In this document: positions 34,561 through 43,968 of the stretch, piece after piece | Position numbering within the stretch: position 1 is the first letter of the stretch | How the letters are laid out: each line of letters begins with the position of its first letter | DNA from: JBGSUZ01 sp964404895 | Lineage (GTDB): Bacteria > Bacillota > Clostridia > Peptostreptococcales > Acidaminobacteraceae | NCBI GenBank assembly: GCA_964404895.1 | Contig: CAYOLV010000001.1 | Coordinates: 310,001 to 374,000, forward strand | Length of the DNA stretch: 64,000 bases | Direction of reading: 5' to 3' | The notes under the pieces: model-generated | Databases searched by the model: none | What the model was told of the DNA's origin: nothing | The model's input: only the letters and a program-made list of their open reading frames with translations | Position numbers and translations under genes: made by a program

Positions 34561-35859
34561 GTGGAAAACAAAAAACGGAGTAGCATCGGCGGTTTCGGTC
34601 GTGACGGATGGGGTATCATCATTTATTGTGCAGCCATGTTTTGGTTTTATGTGGGAATGGTCAATGACGGTTCCAATATAACAGCGCCAGCATTTGCGGC
34701 AAAAACAGGAATTGATTATTCTTTGATATTGAGCATGGGCTCAGTAGCAGGGTTTGTAGGCTTTTTATTCTTTATTCTATTTGGGCAAATCAATATTAAA
34801 ATGGGCCCTAAGAAAACCTCTGCCATTACCCTATTTCTAGCAGGTATCTTTTATATCGGTCTAGGGCTTTCTAACTCCCTTGTCACTTATGCAATTTGCC
34901 TTTGTGTGGTAACGGGTTCTGTTATGTCAGGTGGGTACATTGCTGGCGGTACGTTGGTTGCCAAGTGGTTTCCAAAGAAAAAAGGCATTGTTATGGGTTA
35001 CACCACAATGGGTCACAATTTGGCATCTGCTTTCTATGTGCCGATGATTGCTTTTTTAGTCAATACCTTAGGGCTGCAAAAAGGGGTTATGGTACCCAGT
35101 GTTCTCGTGATGATTCTGGGCGTTATAGGTCTCTTAATGGTGAAAGATACCCCTGAAGAGCGAGGTATGCTCCCTGACAACGTCAGCAAAGAAGTCTATG
35201 AAAAAGAGTATGATGCACACTCATCTGCAGATTCAGACGGTGGTTGGACAGTTAAAAGCTTACTGGCTGAAAGAGAGTTATGGTTAGCGGCAGTAACCAC
35301 TGGGATTTTCCAATTGGTATCTGTAGGCGTAATGACTCAGTTGGTTGTAAGAAATATGCAGCTTGGTTTTACACAGACTCAAGCCATCTCTATTATGACC
35401 TTCTTAGCGGCAATTGGGGTGGTAGGTTCTTGGATTTTCGGCGTTTTAGATACCAAATTCGGTACAAAGCCTACAATGATATTCTTCGGACTTTGGTACA
35501 TGGGCGCTTTATTCTTCAATATATTAGAAACACCTGTAAGCATTTATATATCGGTCTTCATGATTGGTATGGCCATTGGTGGCTCTGCAAACTTTACAAC
35601 CTCTTTACCTGCGGCTATTTTCGGTCGTCACGGCTTTGAAAAAGTCAACAGCGTCGTTTTCCCGATTCAGGGTCTTGTCACTTCACTGAACTTCTTGCTT
35701 AGTGGTGCTTCTATTGCTTTAACGGGAAGTTTGAGAGGGGCTTACATCGTCTTCATTGCCATTTTAGCAGTGAACGTTGTCTTGGTTAATTTGATTAATG
35801 AGCATAAATTTAATAGAGATTTTAAGCAGGAAGAAGTGGAAAAAGTTTTGGCTTCATAG
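34561..35859 (+). CDS. MFS transporter (module 1)
   Basis: A 432-residue major facilitator with about twelve transmembrane helices and the loop FGQINIKMGPKK between helices 2 and 3. It resembles the OFA/monocarboxylate-type group. It starts with GTG 8 bases after CAGGAGG and lies 16 bp after the thiolase gene, as the last gene of the sigma-54 operon. Uptake of the aromatic substrate or export of a carboxylate end product would both fit; its position favours substrate uptake. Two more MFS genes lie at 38360 and 43969. Confidence 0.9.
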   Translation: MENKKRSSIGGFGRDGWGIIIYCAAMFWFYVGMVNDGSNITAPAFAAKTGIDYSLILSMGSVAGFVGFLFFILFGQINIKMGPKKTSAITLFLAGIFYIGLGLSNSLVTYAICLCVVTGSVMSGGYIAGGTLVAKWFPKKKGIVMGYTTMGHNLASAFYVPMIAFLVNTLGLQKGVMVPSVLVMILGVIGLLMVKDTPEERGMLPDNVSKEVYEKEYDAHSSADSDGGWTVKSLLAERELWLAAVTTGIFQLVSVGVMTQLVVRNMQLGFTQTQAISIMTFLAAIGVVGSWIFGVLDTKFGTKPTMIFFGLWYMGALFFNILETPVSIYISVFMIGMAIGGSANFTTSLPAAIFGRHGFEKVNSVVFPIQGLVTSLNFLLSGASIALTGSLRGAYIVFIAILAVNVVLVNLINEHKFNRDFKQEEVEKVLAS

Positions 35860-35928
35860 TCACAGCTTGACACGTTCAGCTAAATCCACATAAAATGAAT
35901 CATAATTATTGCCAGAGAGGAGCTTGTT

Positions 35929-36861
35929 ATGAATCATAAAGGCATTACTTTGCTACAGATCGATTATTTTATAGCAGTCGCTAAATATTTGAATTTTTCT
36001 GAAGCGGCAAGACGGGTCTATACCTCCCAGCCTTCTCTCAGTCGTCAAATCTTACAAATGGAAAAAGAACTTGGGGTAGAACTGTTTTTTAGAACCAAGC
36101 GCAATGTAAGACTGACCCCTGCTGGGACTGTTTTGCTCAACGAAATTAAAGGCATTTCTGAACAAATTGAAAGTGCTTTTGAAAAATGTATCCGTCCTAA
36201 TTTAGGCGAAAACAGCAGCATAACGATCGGCTGTTTGGAAGCTATGGATACAGGTAGATTTCTGACCCAACTCATTAAAGGGTTTAAGCAAGAACACCCT
36301 AATGTTGAAATAATTTTGGAAAGGCACAGTTTCAAAGTGCTCAGAGAAAAGTTGGATAAGGAGCAATTGGATATTATTTTTACCTTGTCTTTTGAGGTGG
36401 ATAATGACCCCGCCATTGTCTGGGATACCGTTTACAAACAGCATACCTGCCTCCTAATGGCGGCCAATCACCCCTTGGCTGAAATTGAAAACCTTTCTTT
36501 AGGCGATTTTAAGGATGAAACCTTTGTCCTATTGTCCCGAGACGAGTCCCCAAACGGCTATGATGGCATTATTGCCCAGTGTCGGAAACACGGCTTTACC
36601 CCTAGAGTCGTGAGACAACTTCCAAACATAGAATCACTCCTATTATCAGTTGAATCCGGACTGGGCGTCGCCATGGTAGATGAAAATATACGCATGCACC
36701 ACCCTGAAAACTTTAAAATGTATGAATTAAAAGATGACTCCTTAAGTGTGGTCATGGCTTGGCAAAAAGCCAACCTTAAACCGGCTGTTTCCTTGTTCAG
36801 TAATGCCATATTAAGTGACATTTATGCACAAGTATTCAATAAGAACAATTTAACGATTTAA
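35929..36861 (+). CDS. LysR family transcriptional regulator 1
   Basis: A 310-residue regulator with N-terminal winged helix-turn-helix (LLQIDYFIAVAKYLNFSEAARRVYTSQPSLSRQI, in part, ~8-42) and a two-lobe effector domain (~95-300). It follows the MFS gene by 69 bp, with its own GAGAGGAGC ribosome site. It could regulate module 1, module 2, or itself. Since module 1 already has a sigma-54 activator, module 2 is the more likely target. Confidence 0.92.
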   Translation: MNHKGITLLQIDYFIAVAKYLNFSEAARRVYTSQPSLSRQILQMEKELGVELFFRTKRNVRLTPAGTVLLNEIKGISEQIESAFEKCIRPNLGENSSITIGCLEAMDTGRFLTQLIKGFKQEHPNVEIILERHSFKVLREKLDKEQLDIIFTLSFEVDNDPAIVWDTVYKQHTCLLMAANHPLAEIENLSLGDFKDETFVLLSRDESPNGYDGIIAQCRKHGFTPRVVRQLPNIESLLLSVESGLGVAMVDENIRMHHPENFKMYELKDDSLSVVMAWQKANLKPAVSLFSNAILSDIYAQVFNKNNLTI

Positions 36862-36867
36862 CCAAGA

Positions 36868-36904
36868 GCAACCGTGTCGGCGAATGAGCGACACGGTTGT
36901 TTTT
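36868..36904 (+). terminator. Rho-independent terminator after LysR 1
   Basis: GCAACCGTGTCG pairs with CGACACGGTTGT around a 9-base loop, followed by TTTTTGC. Confidence 0.85.
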
Positions 36905-36975
36905 GCATTGCTCTGCATCAGTCCCACTTGCAGGGTGACGAAGGGCTCCGTGCCTTGAATTTCCAGTTGTCTACT

Positions 36976-37004
36976 TTGACGAGGGAACTGGAGTTTGATA
37001 CAAT
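36976..37004 (+). promoter_or_regulatory. Vegetative promoter with flanking dyad, LysR 2
   Basis: TTGACG-17 bp-TACAAT. The inverted repeat TCCAGTT (36962-36968) / AACTGGA (36987-36993) brackets the -35 box and could be an autoregulatory operator. The likely transcription start is ~7 bases beyond the -10. Confidence 0.7.
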
Positions 37005-37059
37005 GAGGGCGTAGTAAAGTCTGATGAATCAATCTTTTAAATGGGATCTGGGTGATAAT

Positions 37060-37971
37060 ATGATTATTGATACTTTTCAAATTTCATGCTTTTTATCGGT
37101 GGCAGAACACCTTAATTTTACCCTTGCTGCTAACGATATGTTTATCTCTCAACCTGCCATCAGCAGAAAAGTGGCCGCTTTAGAAAAAGAGTTGGAAGTC
37201 ATTTTGATTGATAGAACCAGCAGAGAACTTAAGTTGACTCAGGAAGGCTTGATTTATCAAGAATTTTTCTTGAATTTCATGAGACAACTTGAAGAAATTT
37301 CAGCGAAGACACACAAATACAAGTTCGAAAATGTTGAAGAAATCAATATTGGTATTTTTGAAGGATGGAATTTATCAGCTTTCTTAAGAACCCTTCAAAA
37401 TGATTTTAAGGTCAAGTATGATAATACAATGCTTAATATTGACACTTGCAGTGAAAAAAGTTTGCTTCAAGGATTAAAAGATGGCAAATACGATGTGATT
37501 ATTTTACTTAAGATTAGCATTAAGACGGCTATCAATGCAGGATATGTCAACAATGTAGATGTTTATGACGTGGCGAGAGTCCACAAATGTGCTTTTTACT
37601 CCATTCATAATCCACTCGCTGAAAAAGAAGACTTAAAGTTTGAAGACTTTAGAAACCAAGTACTTTATACGTTTAAAAGCGGCATAGTACCAGACTATGT
37701 CATTACCAATATGGATTTGCTGAAAAAGAACAATTTTGAACCTAAAATCAAGATTTTATCTACTTTAGACGCTGTAATTAATGGAATCAGCACAGGCACT
37801 GGGTATGCGCTGTTCGACAACATCAGCAGAACATCTGACAACCGAGATTTCAAATGCTTGGAGTTAGAAGAAACCCATGCCATCAGTGCGGTCAGTTTAA
37901 ATCAAAATCGAAGAGAATGCGTTGATTGGTTAATGAATTATTGCAGAGATCGAGGTCTTGGAGATTACTGA
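37060..37971 (+). CDS. LysR family transcriptional regulator 2
   Basis: A 303-residue regulator from the ATG at 37060 (GGGTGA 6 bases upstream); an in-frame ATG at 37024 would add 12 residues not seen in the family. The helix-turn-helix spans ~5-45 (FLSVAEHLNFTLAANDMFISQPAISRKVAALEKEL, in part) and the effector domain ~90-300. It has its own promoter and terminator. It lies just ahead of module 2, whose promoter region (38214-38257) contains a motif also found before module 3; this protein is a leading candidate to bind it. Confidence 0.9.
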   Translation: MIIDTFQISCFLSVAEHLNFTLAANDMFISQPAISRKVAALEKELEVILIDRTSRELKLTQEGLIYQEFFLNFMRQLEEISAKTHKYKFENVEEINIGIFEGWNLSAFLRTLQNDFKVKYDNTMLNIDTCSEKSLLQGLKDGKYDVIILLKISIKTAINAGYVNNVDVYDVARVHKCAFYSIHNPLAEKEDLKFEDFRNQVLYTFKSGIVPDYVITNMDLLKKNNFEPKIKILSTLDAVINGISTGTGYALFDNISRTSDNRDFKCLELEETHAISAVSLNQNRRECVDWLMNYCRDRGLGDY

Positions 37972-38029
37972 GCAAGGGATAAGCTATAGCTTAAATCAAT
38001 GGCAAGAACAATTAAATAATGAATTGACT

Positions 38030-38075
38030 AAAAAACCTTGGATAGGCCTTAATCGCCTAATTCAAGGTTTTTTTG
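38030..38075 (+). terminator. Rho-independent terminator after LysR 2
   Basis: AAAAAACCTTG pairs with CAAGGTTTTTTT, with an inner GGC/GCC pairing. Confidence 0.8.
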
Positions 38076-38359
38076 CGTTATGCAGAATATGAATATGAAG
38101 TATCTAAACTGTGCATTGGGCATGAGGCACAAGTCATTCCTATAATGAACATAGACAGAACTGTTAAATAGTTAACATCTATGCCAAGTACACGAAAATC
38201 AAGCCTTCAGCTAATGCATATTATGAATTATACGATGCGCAAAGCGATGTTTATAATGAAGGTAAATTCAGTTGGAGGACACAATCTGAAGCGTTGTGTA
38301 CGTGTCTGGTGTTAGGACTATTCTGTCAGCACAGACTATATTCTAGGAGGAAAAGCAAT
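38076..38359 (+). promoter_or_regulatory. Regulatory region of module 2
   Basis: This 284-bp stretch holds no gene. It contains TATAAT boxes at 38141 and 38252, the 28-bp motif ATGCATATTATGAATTATAC... at 38214-38241 shared with the module 3 promoter, and a weaker shared element TGAGGCA...CAAGTC at 38123-38135. The second TATAAT begins 38 bp after the start of the shared motif. AGGAGG at ~38346 serves the MFS gene. Confidence 0.6.
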
Positions 38360-39598
38360 ATGGAATTTAAGCAAAAAAGATGGATTTACATGGCTGCATC
38401 AATGCTCTTAGCCCTATGCAGCGGAATTGGCTACACCTGGAGTGTCTTCCAAAAGCCATTAATGGAGAATTTTAATTGGACCTTAAGTACGATTTCTCTA
38501 ACGTTTACCATACAAATTATGGTTTCCACACTGGCACCCGTGTTCCTTGGCAGATTCCAACAGAAGATTGGGGTAAAAAATTACCTTAGAATCGGTATCG
38601 TTATTTACGGAGCTGGTCTTGCAGCAACTACACTTACTCAAAGCATTGGTTATTTATACATGGTTTACGGCGTCGTCGTTGGGGTTGGTATCAGTATGCT
38701 CTATCCAACATTAATGACTTACTGCACAAGACTCTTTCCTGAAAAAACAGGAATGGCGTCAGGACTCCTTGCCATGTCCTATGGTGGTGGATCGATTTTA
38801 TGGGCACCACTTGCTGCCTATTTCATCAAGTCAAATGGCGTGACAAGTGTATTTGGAATTTTTGCTACGTTATTTGTCATCGTCATGTTGCCGCTTTCAT
38901 TCTTCATTAAAGAAATACCAAGTAATTTTGACGCTCTATTTGAGAAGAAGAGCAAGGAAGAGAAAGCTAAACCTGTGGTAAGAGATTACACATGGAAAGA
39001 AATGATTAAAACACCTCGCTATTATTTTATTGTTGTGGTTCTCACCATTGGGGCAACTTCAGGCCTTATGATTACGGGGCACGCCTCATCTATGTTACAA
39101 GAAGTACAGCACTTTACGCCTGAGAAAGCAGCATTTCTCATTGGGATTATTTCAATATTCAACGCATCGGGCAGACTGATCTTTGGTCTTGTGTCTGATA
39201 AATTAGGTCGATACAACGTGATGCTCTTATTATTCGCAGTCATAGGCTGTTCTATGTTTATCTTGAGTACGGCTCAGGGCACTGCATTTGTCATTGCCAT
39301 TCTAGCCATTGGCGCATGCTACGGTGGATTCACTTCAATGTTTTCACCGATTTGTGCAGACAACTTTGGGTTTAAAAATTTATCTGTCAATTATGCATTT
39401 CTCTATATATCTTATGGCTTTGCAGGACTTATTGGTCCTCAGTTGGCAGCCGCTACCAAAACCATGAGTGGTGGGTACTCAATGGCCTTCATGACTGTAG
39501 CAGCCATGAGTGGGATTGGACTTGTAATGACTTTCTTGTTAAAACGCAATACTAAAAAAGTTCAAGAAAATTCAAGGAGCGGATTGATCCATGAATAA
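38360..39598 (+). CDS. MFS transporter, OFA-like (module 2)
   Basis: A 412-residue twelve-helix transporter of the oxalate/formate antiporter-like group. The N-terminus (MAASMLLALCSGIGYTWSVFQKPLME) and the GRLIFGLVSDKLGRYN loop between helices 8 and 9 are typical. The ATG at 38360 has AGGAGGAAAAG just upstream; the longer open frame from 38294 starts before this site and has no support. Its last 8 bp overlap the next gene, so carrier and redox proteins are translationally coupled. It probably imports the compound reduced by module 2, or exchanges it for product. Confidence 0.9.
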   Translation: MEFKQKRWIYMAASMLLALCSGIGYTWSVFQKPLMENFNWTLSTISLTFTIQIMVSTLAPVFLGRFQQKIGVKNYLRIGIVIYGAGLAATTLTQSIGYLYMVYGVVVGVGISMLYPTLMTYCTRLFPEKTGMASGLLAMSYGGGSILWAPLAAYFIKSNGVTSVFGIFATLFVIVMLPLSFFIKEIPSNFDALFEKKSKEEKAKPVVRDYTWKEMIKTPRYYFIVVVLTIGATSGLMITGHASSMLQEVQHFTPEKAAFLIGIISIFNASGRLIFGLVSDKLGRYNVMLLLFAVIGCSMFILSTAQGTAFVIAILAIGACYGGFTSMFSPICADNFGFKNLSVNYAFLYISYGFAGLIGPQLAAATKTMSGGYSMAFMTVAAMSGIGLVMTFLLKRNTKKVQENSRSGLIHE

Positions 39599-41672
39599 TA
39601 TCAAACTCAGAGTAGACGGTTTTCAAATTGAAGCAAAGCAAGGTCAAAATATATTAGAAGCAGCCTTAAATGCTGGAATTTATATTCCACATCTTTGTCA
39701 TCACCCAGACCTGAAACCTCAGGGAGGCTGTAAGATGTGCACTGTACAGTTAGAGGGAAAAGATGAGTTGGTTCAATCTTGCATGACCTTAGCAGAACCT
39801 GACATGGTGGTTCATACCAAAACTGAAAAGGTAAAACAACTCCGAATGGTGGCTCTTGAACTGATGTTAGCGAGCCATCCCAAAGATTGTACTTCATGCG
39901 ATAAATATTTGAATTGCGAGTTACAGGCCATGTTGCAGTACATGGGTGTCGCACATTCTAGACTCCGAGAAATTGAAAAAAAGAATATAAAAATCATACC
40001 TTCAGACAAACTGATCAAGAGAGAAATGCACAGATGTATTCAATGCGGCAGATGTGTCAGAGCTTGTGAATCTTTGAGAGGGGTGGGCGTACTTGCCTTT
40101 AATAAGAAAGATGGGGAGTCCTATATTGGAACCCTAGAATATAAACCCCTTTCTCTAACCGATTGCAGATTTTGCGGTGCCTGTGTTGAAGTATGTCCCA
40201 CAGGGGCAATTCAAGACATGGCAGGTGTGTTTTCTAAGACATCTCCAAGAAATATGGCGCTGGTACCCTGCAAGGATAACTGCCCAGCCCATACAGATAT
40301 ACCAACTTATATCCGCTTAACCGAACAAGGACAATATGGCGAAGCCGTTGCAGTCATTCGAGAAAAGCTCACATTCCCCCATGCGCTAGGCTATGTTTGT
40401 TCCCATGCTTGCCAGTCAGGGTGTAAGCGCAGCCAATTAGATCAATCCATTTCGATTAGAGAAATCAAGCGCTTTGCAGTTGAGAATGACAAAGATTTAA
40501 CATGGATGAGCAGAACCACAAAGCTTCCTCTAAATGGCAAGTCTGTAGCAGTTATTGGAGGCGGTCCAGCAGGTATGACGGGGGCTTACTACTTAGCTAA
40601 AAAAGGTTACCAAGTCAGCGTTTTTGAAAAACAACCTTTAGCGGGTGGCATGCTCAGTTATGGCATTCCTAAATATAGACTTTCTCAGGAAATCGTCAAC
40701 AACGAAATAGAAATTCTTACAAAAGCGGGCATTACAGTATATCCTAACTCAGAAATTCAGTCCATTGCAGAAGTTCAGAAAAAAGGTTTTGATGCGGTAT
40801 TGGTTGCCGTTGGTGCCAATTTTGGAAAAAGACCTCCGGGTTATCAGGAAAGCTGGTCAAATGTTTACGACGCAGTAGATTTTTGCCGCTGGTCAAATGA
40901 AGGCACTCTCCCTGCATTGGGAGAAACCTTAACCGTATTTGGCGGTGGCAATGTGTCTTTTGACTGCGCAAGGTCAGCCAAGAAAAAAGGTGTTAAAAAC
41001 GTTCGCGTGGTCTGCTTGGAGTCAAGAGAAAAAATGCTTGCAGATCGAGAAGAAATTGATTGCGCCCTTGAAGAGGGCATCGAAATATTAAACAATAGAT
41101 CTCTTATATCCATAGAAAGCGCCAGTGACTTAGCTGTTGGCGTAAAAGTTGTAACCGTAAGTGACTTTAAATTTAGTGAAAAGGGTCTTGAACTTACTGA
41201 AGTAGAGGGTTCTGAAGAAGTGCTTCCAACAGATGCTTTTGTCTTTGCAACGGGTCAAGTGCCTAAGCTTACAAATGCCTTTGGGATAGAGTTGATTAAA
41301 GGGAGCTTTATAAAAGTTGACGAAAATCAGAGTTGCAGCGAGAATTCAGTATTTGCCGCTGGAGATGCCATTTATGGCACAAAATCTGTAGTGGATGCCA
41401 TTGCTTCTGGCAGAATTGCCGCTATGAAAATAGACAAGTTTTTAGGTGGCGATGGCAATATAGAAGAAGTTTTACATGAGAGAAAAGAAGTGGCGTCCAA
41501 TATAGGAATAATAGAAAATTTTGCAACCCTTTGCAGTCAAGAACATTTATGCAGCACAGATGAGGCTGGAAAAGAGACCATACGCTGCTTGCAATGTGAC
41601 ATAAGACTCAGCATTGAAAAGGTCAAATACTGGGTGGATCCTCATTTCAAAAGCGTCAAGGAGGTATTATAA
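39591..41672 (+). CDS. Fe-S/FAD electron-transfer protein (NuoG-like N-terminus fused to GltD-like domain)
   Basis: A 693-residue cytoplasmic fusion. Residues 1-78 are a [2Fe-2S] ferredoxin domain (Cys36, 47, 50, 64). A His-Cys cluster segment follows (HPKDCTSCDKYLNC, ~95-110), then two [4Fe-4S] sites (CIQCGRCVRAC; CRFCGACVEVCP) and a glutamate-synthase beta-like module (~218-640) with NCPAHTDIPTYI, FAD motif GGGPAGMTGAYYLA, NAD(P) motif GGGNVSFDCARS and ATGQVP. Such proteins pass electrons from NAD(P)H to partner enzymes, some by flavin-based bifurcation. Neighbours suggest it feeds the fumarate-reductase-like and enoate-reductase-like flavoproteins. Its stop is contiguous with the next ATG. 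Confidence 0.87.
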   Translation: MNNIKLRVDGFQIEAKQGQNILEAALNAGIYIPHLCHHPDLKPQGGCKMCTVQLEGKDELVQSCMTLAEPDMVVHTKTEKVKQLRMVALELMLASHPKDCTSCDKYLNCELQAMLQYMGVAHSRLREIEKKNIKIIPSDKLIKREMHRCIQCGRCVRACESLRGVGVLAFNKKDGESYIGTLEYKPLSLTDCRFCGACVEVCPTGAIQDMAGVFSKTSPRNMALVPCKDNCPAHTDIPTYIRLTEQGQYGEAVAVIREKLTFPHALGYVCSHACQSGCKRSQLDQSISIREIKRFAVENDKDLTWMSRTTKLPLNGKSVAVIGGGPAGMTGAYYLAKKGYQVSVFEKQPLAGGMLSYGIPKYRLSQEIVNNEIEILTKAGITVYPNSEIQSIAEVQKKGFDAVLVAVGANFGKRPPGYQESWSNVYDAVDFCRWSNEGTLPALGETLTVFGGGNVSFDCARSAKKKGVKNVRVVCLESREKMLADREEIDCALEEGIEILNNRSLISIESASDLAVGVKVVTVSDFKFSEKGLELTEVEGSEEVLPTDAFVFATGQVPKLTNAFGIELIKGSFIKVDENQSCSENSVFAAGDAIYGTKSVVDAIASGRIAAMKIDKFLGGDGNIEEVLHERKEVASNIGIIENFATLCSQEHLCSTDEAGKETIRCLQCDIRLSIEKVKYWVDPHFKSVKEVL

Positions 41673-42329
41673 ATGTTTTGCAACGAAGATAGGGCTGTAA
41701 TACTGCCGACTTGGAAACCAGACAGCACGGATAGCTGTGTTGTAGATTTTTCGAAAAACATGATGAAAATAGCCAGCGAAGCTTCATGTGGCAAGTGTGT
41801 TTTATGCCGGGAAGGTACCCTTCAGGTTTATGAAATTATTAAAGACATCACAATTGGAAGTAGTAAGCGCGATGACTACGAACTCAGTTTGGAATTACTC
41901 GGTCTTATCAAAGAAAACGGAGACTTTGAAATTTCACAACGGGCTGCGGCAAGTGTTCTGGCACTCATGGAAGAACATGCAGAGGAGTGGGAGAAGCATA
42001 TTAAACGAAACCGATGTACATCATTAGTTTGCCAATCTTCTTATACCTTGTATATAGATCCTGAACTGTGTGACGGTTGCCATCTCTGTGTAAGTGCTTG
42101 TGGCAGCAAAGCCATTAAAGGATCCGAAGGATTGATTCATGTGATCGAGACAGAGCTTTGCAGTAAGTCTTTAGCTTGTCAAAGTATTTGCCCTAAAGGG
42201 GCCATTAAGAAATCTGGTCCCGTCAGACCCAAACTTCCAACTGAACCTATCCCAGTAGGCAGTTTTGAAGGTAATAGCAATGAAGAAGAAGGCGATGCGT
42301 CGGGCATGAGACGCAGAAGGAGAAGGTAA
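41673..42329 (+). CDS. Fe-S partner protein (NuoF C-terminal-like plus 2x[4Fe-4S])
   Basis: A 218-residue protein. Residues ~30-110 match the C-terminal [4Fe-4S] domain of NuoF/HydB proteins (SCGKCVLCREGTLQVYEIIKDI); residues ~125-180 form a ferredoxin-like region (CDGCHLCVSACGSKAIKG; CSKSLACQSICPKGAIKK). The FMN and NADH domain of NuoF is absent. The protein ends in a run of arginines (GMRRRRRR). It starts directly after the previous stop codon, so it is the obligate partner of that protein. A likely role is electron transfer between the GltD-like subunit and ferredoxin or a reductase. Confidence 0.82.
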   Translation: MFCNEDRAVILPTWKPDSTDSCVVDFSKNMMKIASEASCGKCVLCREGTLQVYEIIKDITIGSSKRDDYELSLELLGLIKENGDFEISQRAAASVLALMEEHAEEWEKHIKRNRCTSLVCQSSYTLYIDPELCDGCHLCVSACGSKAIKGSEGLIHVIETELCSKSLACQSICPKGAIKKSGPVRPKLPTEPIPVGSFEGNSNEEEGDASGMRRRRRR

Positions 42330-42414
42330 ATCTATCAGATTTTCCGATCTAATCACAGGGTGATTTAACGGTTGATGTCAACCGATTAAACAAGAATAAA
42401 TGCGGAGGGATCTC

Positions 42415-43932
42415 ATGAGTACACAAAAGTTAGAAGCTGATGTTATTATCATTGGTGGTGGTGCATCTGGAATTACAGCAGCAGTAGCAGCTGCAGAAAA
42501 AAATGCCAGTGTTATTCTCATTGAAAAGGGCAGTACGACTGGTGGCGCTGCCAACATGGGTATGGGCATATTTGCAGTAGAGTCTAAATATCAAAAAGCT
42601 CAAATGGTTGATTTTTCAAAAGAAGATGCATTTAATTTATTGATGAACTACACCCATTGGAGAGTGGATGCCCGTTTGGTAAGAAAGTACATTGAGCAGT
42701 CTAGTGATACGATTGACTGGATGGAGACCATGGGCGTTGAGTTCCTTGGTTCTTACAAGTATTTTGAAAAATCTACACAAACTTGGCACGTAGTTAAAAC
42801 TGCAGGTAGCAATGCACCAGCTGAAAGAGCGGCATCTAATATGTTTAGGGCGTTGACTGAAAGAGCAGAAGAACTTGGCGTGCAAATCATGTACCAAACA
42901 AAAGCGGATAAAATTATTGTTGAAGACGGTCACGTCGTTGGTGTCGAATTAGTTGGCGCTGATGGTGTGAAAAAAGTGGCCGAATGTAATGCCGTTATTG
43001 TTGCAACAGGTGGATTTGGCGACAATCCTAAAATGATCCATGAGCAACTGGGTTACGAATGGGGTAAAGATTTACACTCATTTAGAATTCCAGGGGTTGA
43101 AGGTGAAGGTCTTAAGATGCTATGGGAAGTGGGTGCTGGAAAAACAGAACCGACGATGGAACTGACTTTCACAACACCGGGTGTAACTGATGTGTTCAAA
43201 ACACTCAGTGAAACTATGCGTCAGCCTAACCTAATGGTCAATTTAGAGGGTCTTCGTTTCGTTAATGAAGAAATTCTCAACAATACAGTCTATACAGGTA
43301 ATGCAATTTCCTTGCAAAGAGAGAGAATGGCGTTCACTATTATAGATGACAGCATTATTGAAACTTACAAAAAAACAGGTCTAGATTATGTAACCATCCA
43401 CCACAATGTTAGAACCATTGAAAAGTGGGACAAAGAGTTAGGTGCCTATTTAAGTGGAGAAGCTGCAGAGACTTCAGGACTCAGTGACCTTCATGATTCA
43501 ACCCAAAAATCACAAGTTAATATTTACGAAGCAGACTCCCTTGAGGAACTTTGTGAAAAAACGGGCATGAATCTTAAAAATCTTAAAGAAACCATTGAAG
43601 CATACAATGAGTCATGTACTTCAAGCGACTCTATGTTCTTCAAAAAGCATAAATATATGAAACCGCTAAATGGTAAAAAATACTATGCTGCTAGACACTA
43701 CCCTGCAGGATACGGCAGTTTAGGTGGCGTCAAAACCAATGACAAAATGGAAGTCTTGCAGCAAAATGGCATCAAAATCCCAGGACTTTACTCCTGTGGA
43801 ACCGATGCATGTAATATTTATGGTGACAGCTATTGCTTCTTTATGCCGGGAAATACAATGAGTTTTGCTGTTAATTCAGGCAGAATGGCTGGCTATAATG
43901 CAATGGATTATATGGATTCAGATGAATTTTAA
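42415..43932 (+). CDS. Fumarate-reductase-like FAD-dependent oxidoreductase
   Basis: A 505-residue flavoprotein of the fumarate reductase/flavocytochrome c/ketosteroid-dehydrogenase family. FAD is bound by DVIIIGGGASGITAAVAAAE (~9-28), EKGSTTGG and the C-terminal GTDACNIYGDSYCFFMPGN region. It lacks the heme domain, FMN-binding domain and signal peptide of respiratory relatives, so it is cytoplasmic and must take electrons from a soluble donor, probably the Fe-S proteins encoded upstream. Relatives reduce activated C=C bonds of organic acids; tetrahydrodaidzein reductase of isoflavone-converting gut bacteria is of the same broad family. CGGAGGG precedes the ATG at 42415. Confidence 0.85.
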   Translation: MSTQKLEADVIIIGGGASGITAAVAAAEKNASVILIEKGSTTGGAANMGMGIFAVESKYQKAQMVDFSKEDAFNLLMNYTHWRVDARLVRKYIEQSSDTIDWMETMGVEFLGSYKYFEKSTQTWHVVKTAGSNAPAERAASNMFRALTERAEELGVQIMYQTKADKIIVEDGHVVGVELVGADGVKKVAECNAVIVATGGFGDNPKMIHEQLGYEWGKDLHSFRIPGVEGEGLKMLWEVGAGKTEPTMELTFTTPGVTDVFKTLSETMRQPNLMVNLEGLRFVNEEILNNTVYTGNAISLQRERMAFTIIDDSIIETYKKTGLDYVTIHHNVRTIEKWDKELGAYLSGEAAETSGLSDLHDSTQKSQVNIYEADSLEELCEKTGMNLKNLKETIEAYNESCTSSDSMFFKKHKYMKPLNGKKYYAARHYPAGYGSLGGVKTNDKMEVLQQNGIKIPGLYSCGTDACNIYGDSYCFFMPGNTMSFAVNSGRMAGYNAMDYMDSDEF

Positions 43933-43968
43933 TAAGCGTTTAAACTCATATTACTAGGGGGAAAAGTA

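Noticed and set aside
38294..38359. N-terminal extension of the module 2 MFS protein
   Set aside because: The first 22 residues would precede the AGGAGG site at 38346 and lack any helix typical of the family; the ATG at 38360 fits exactly.
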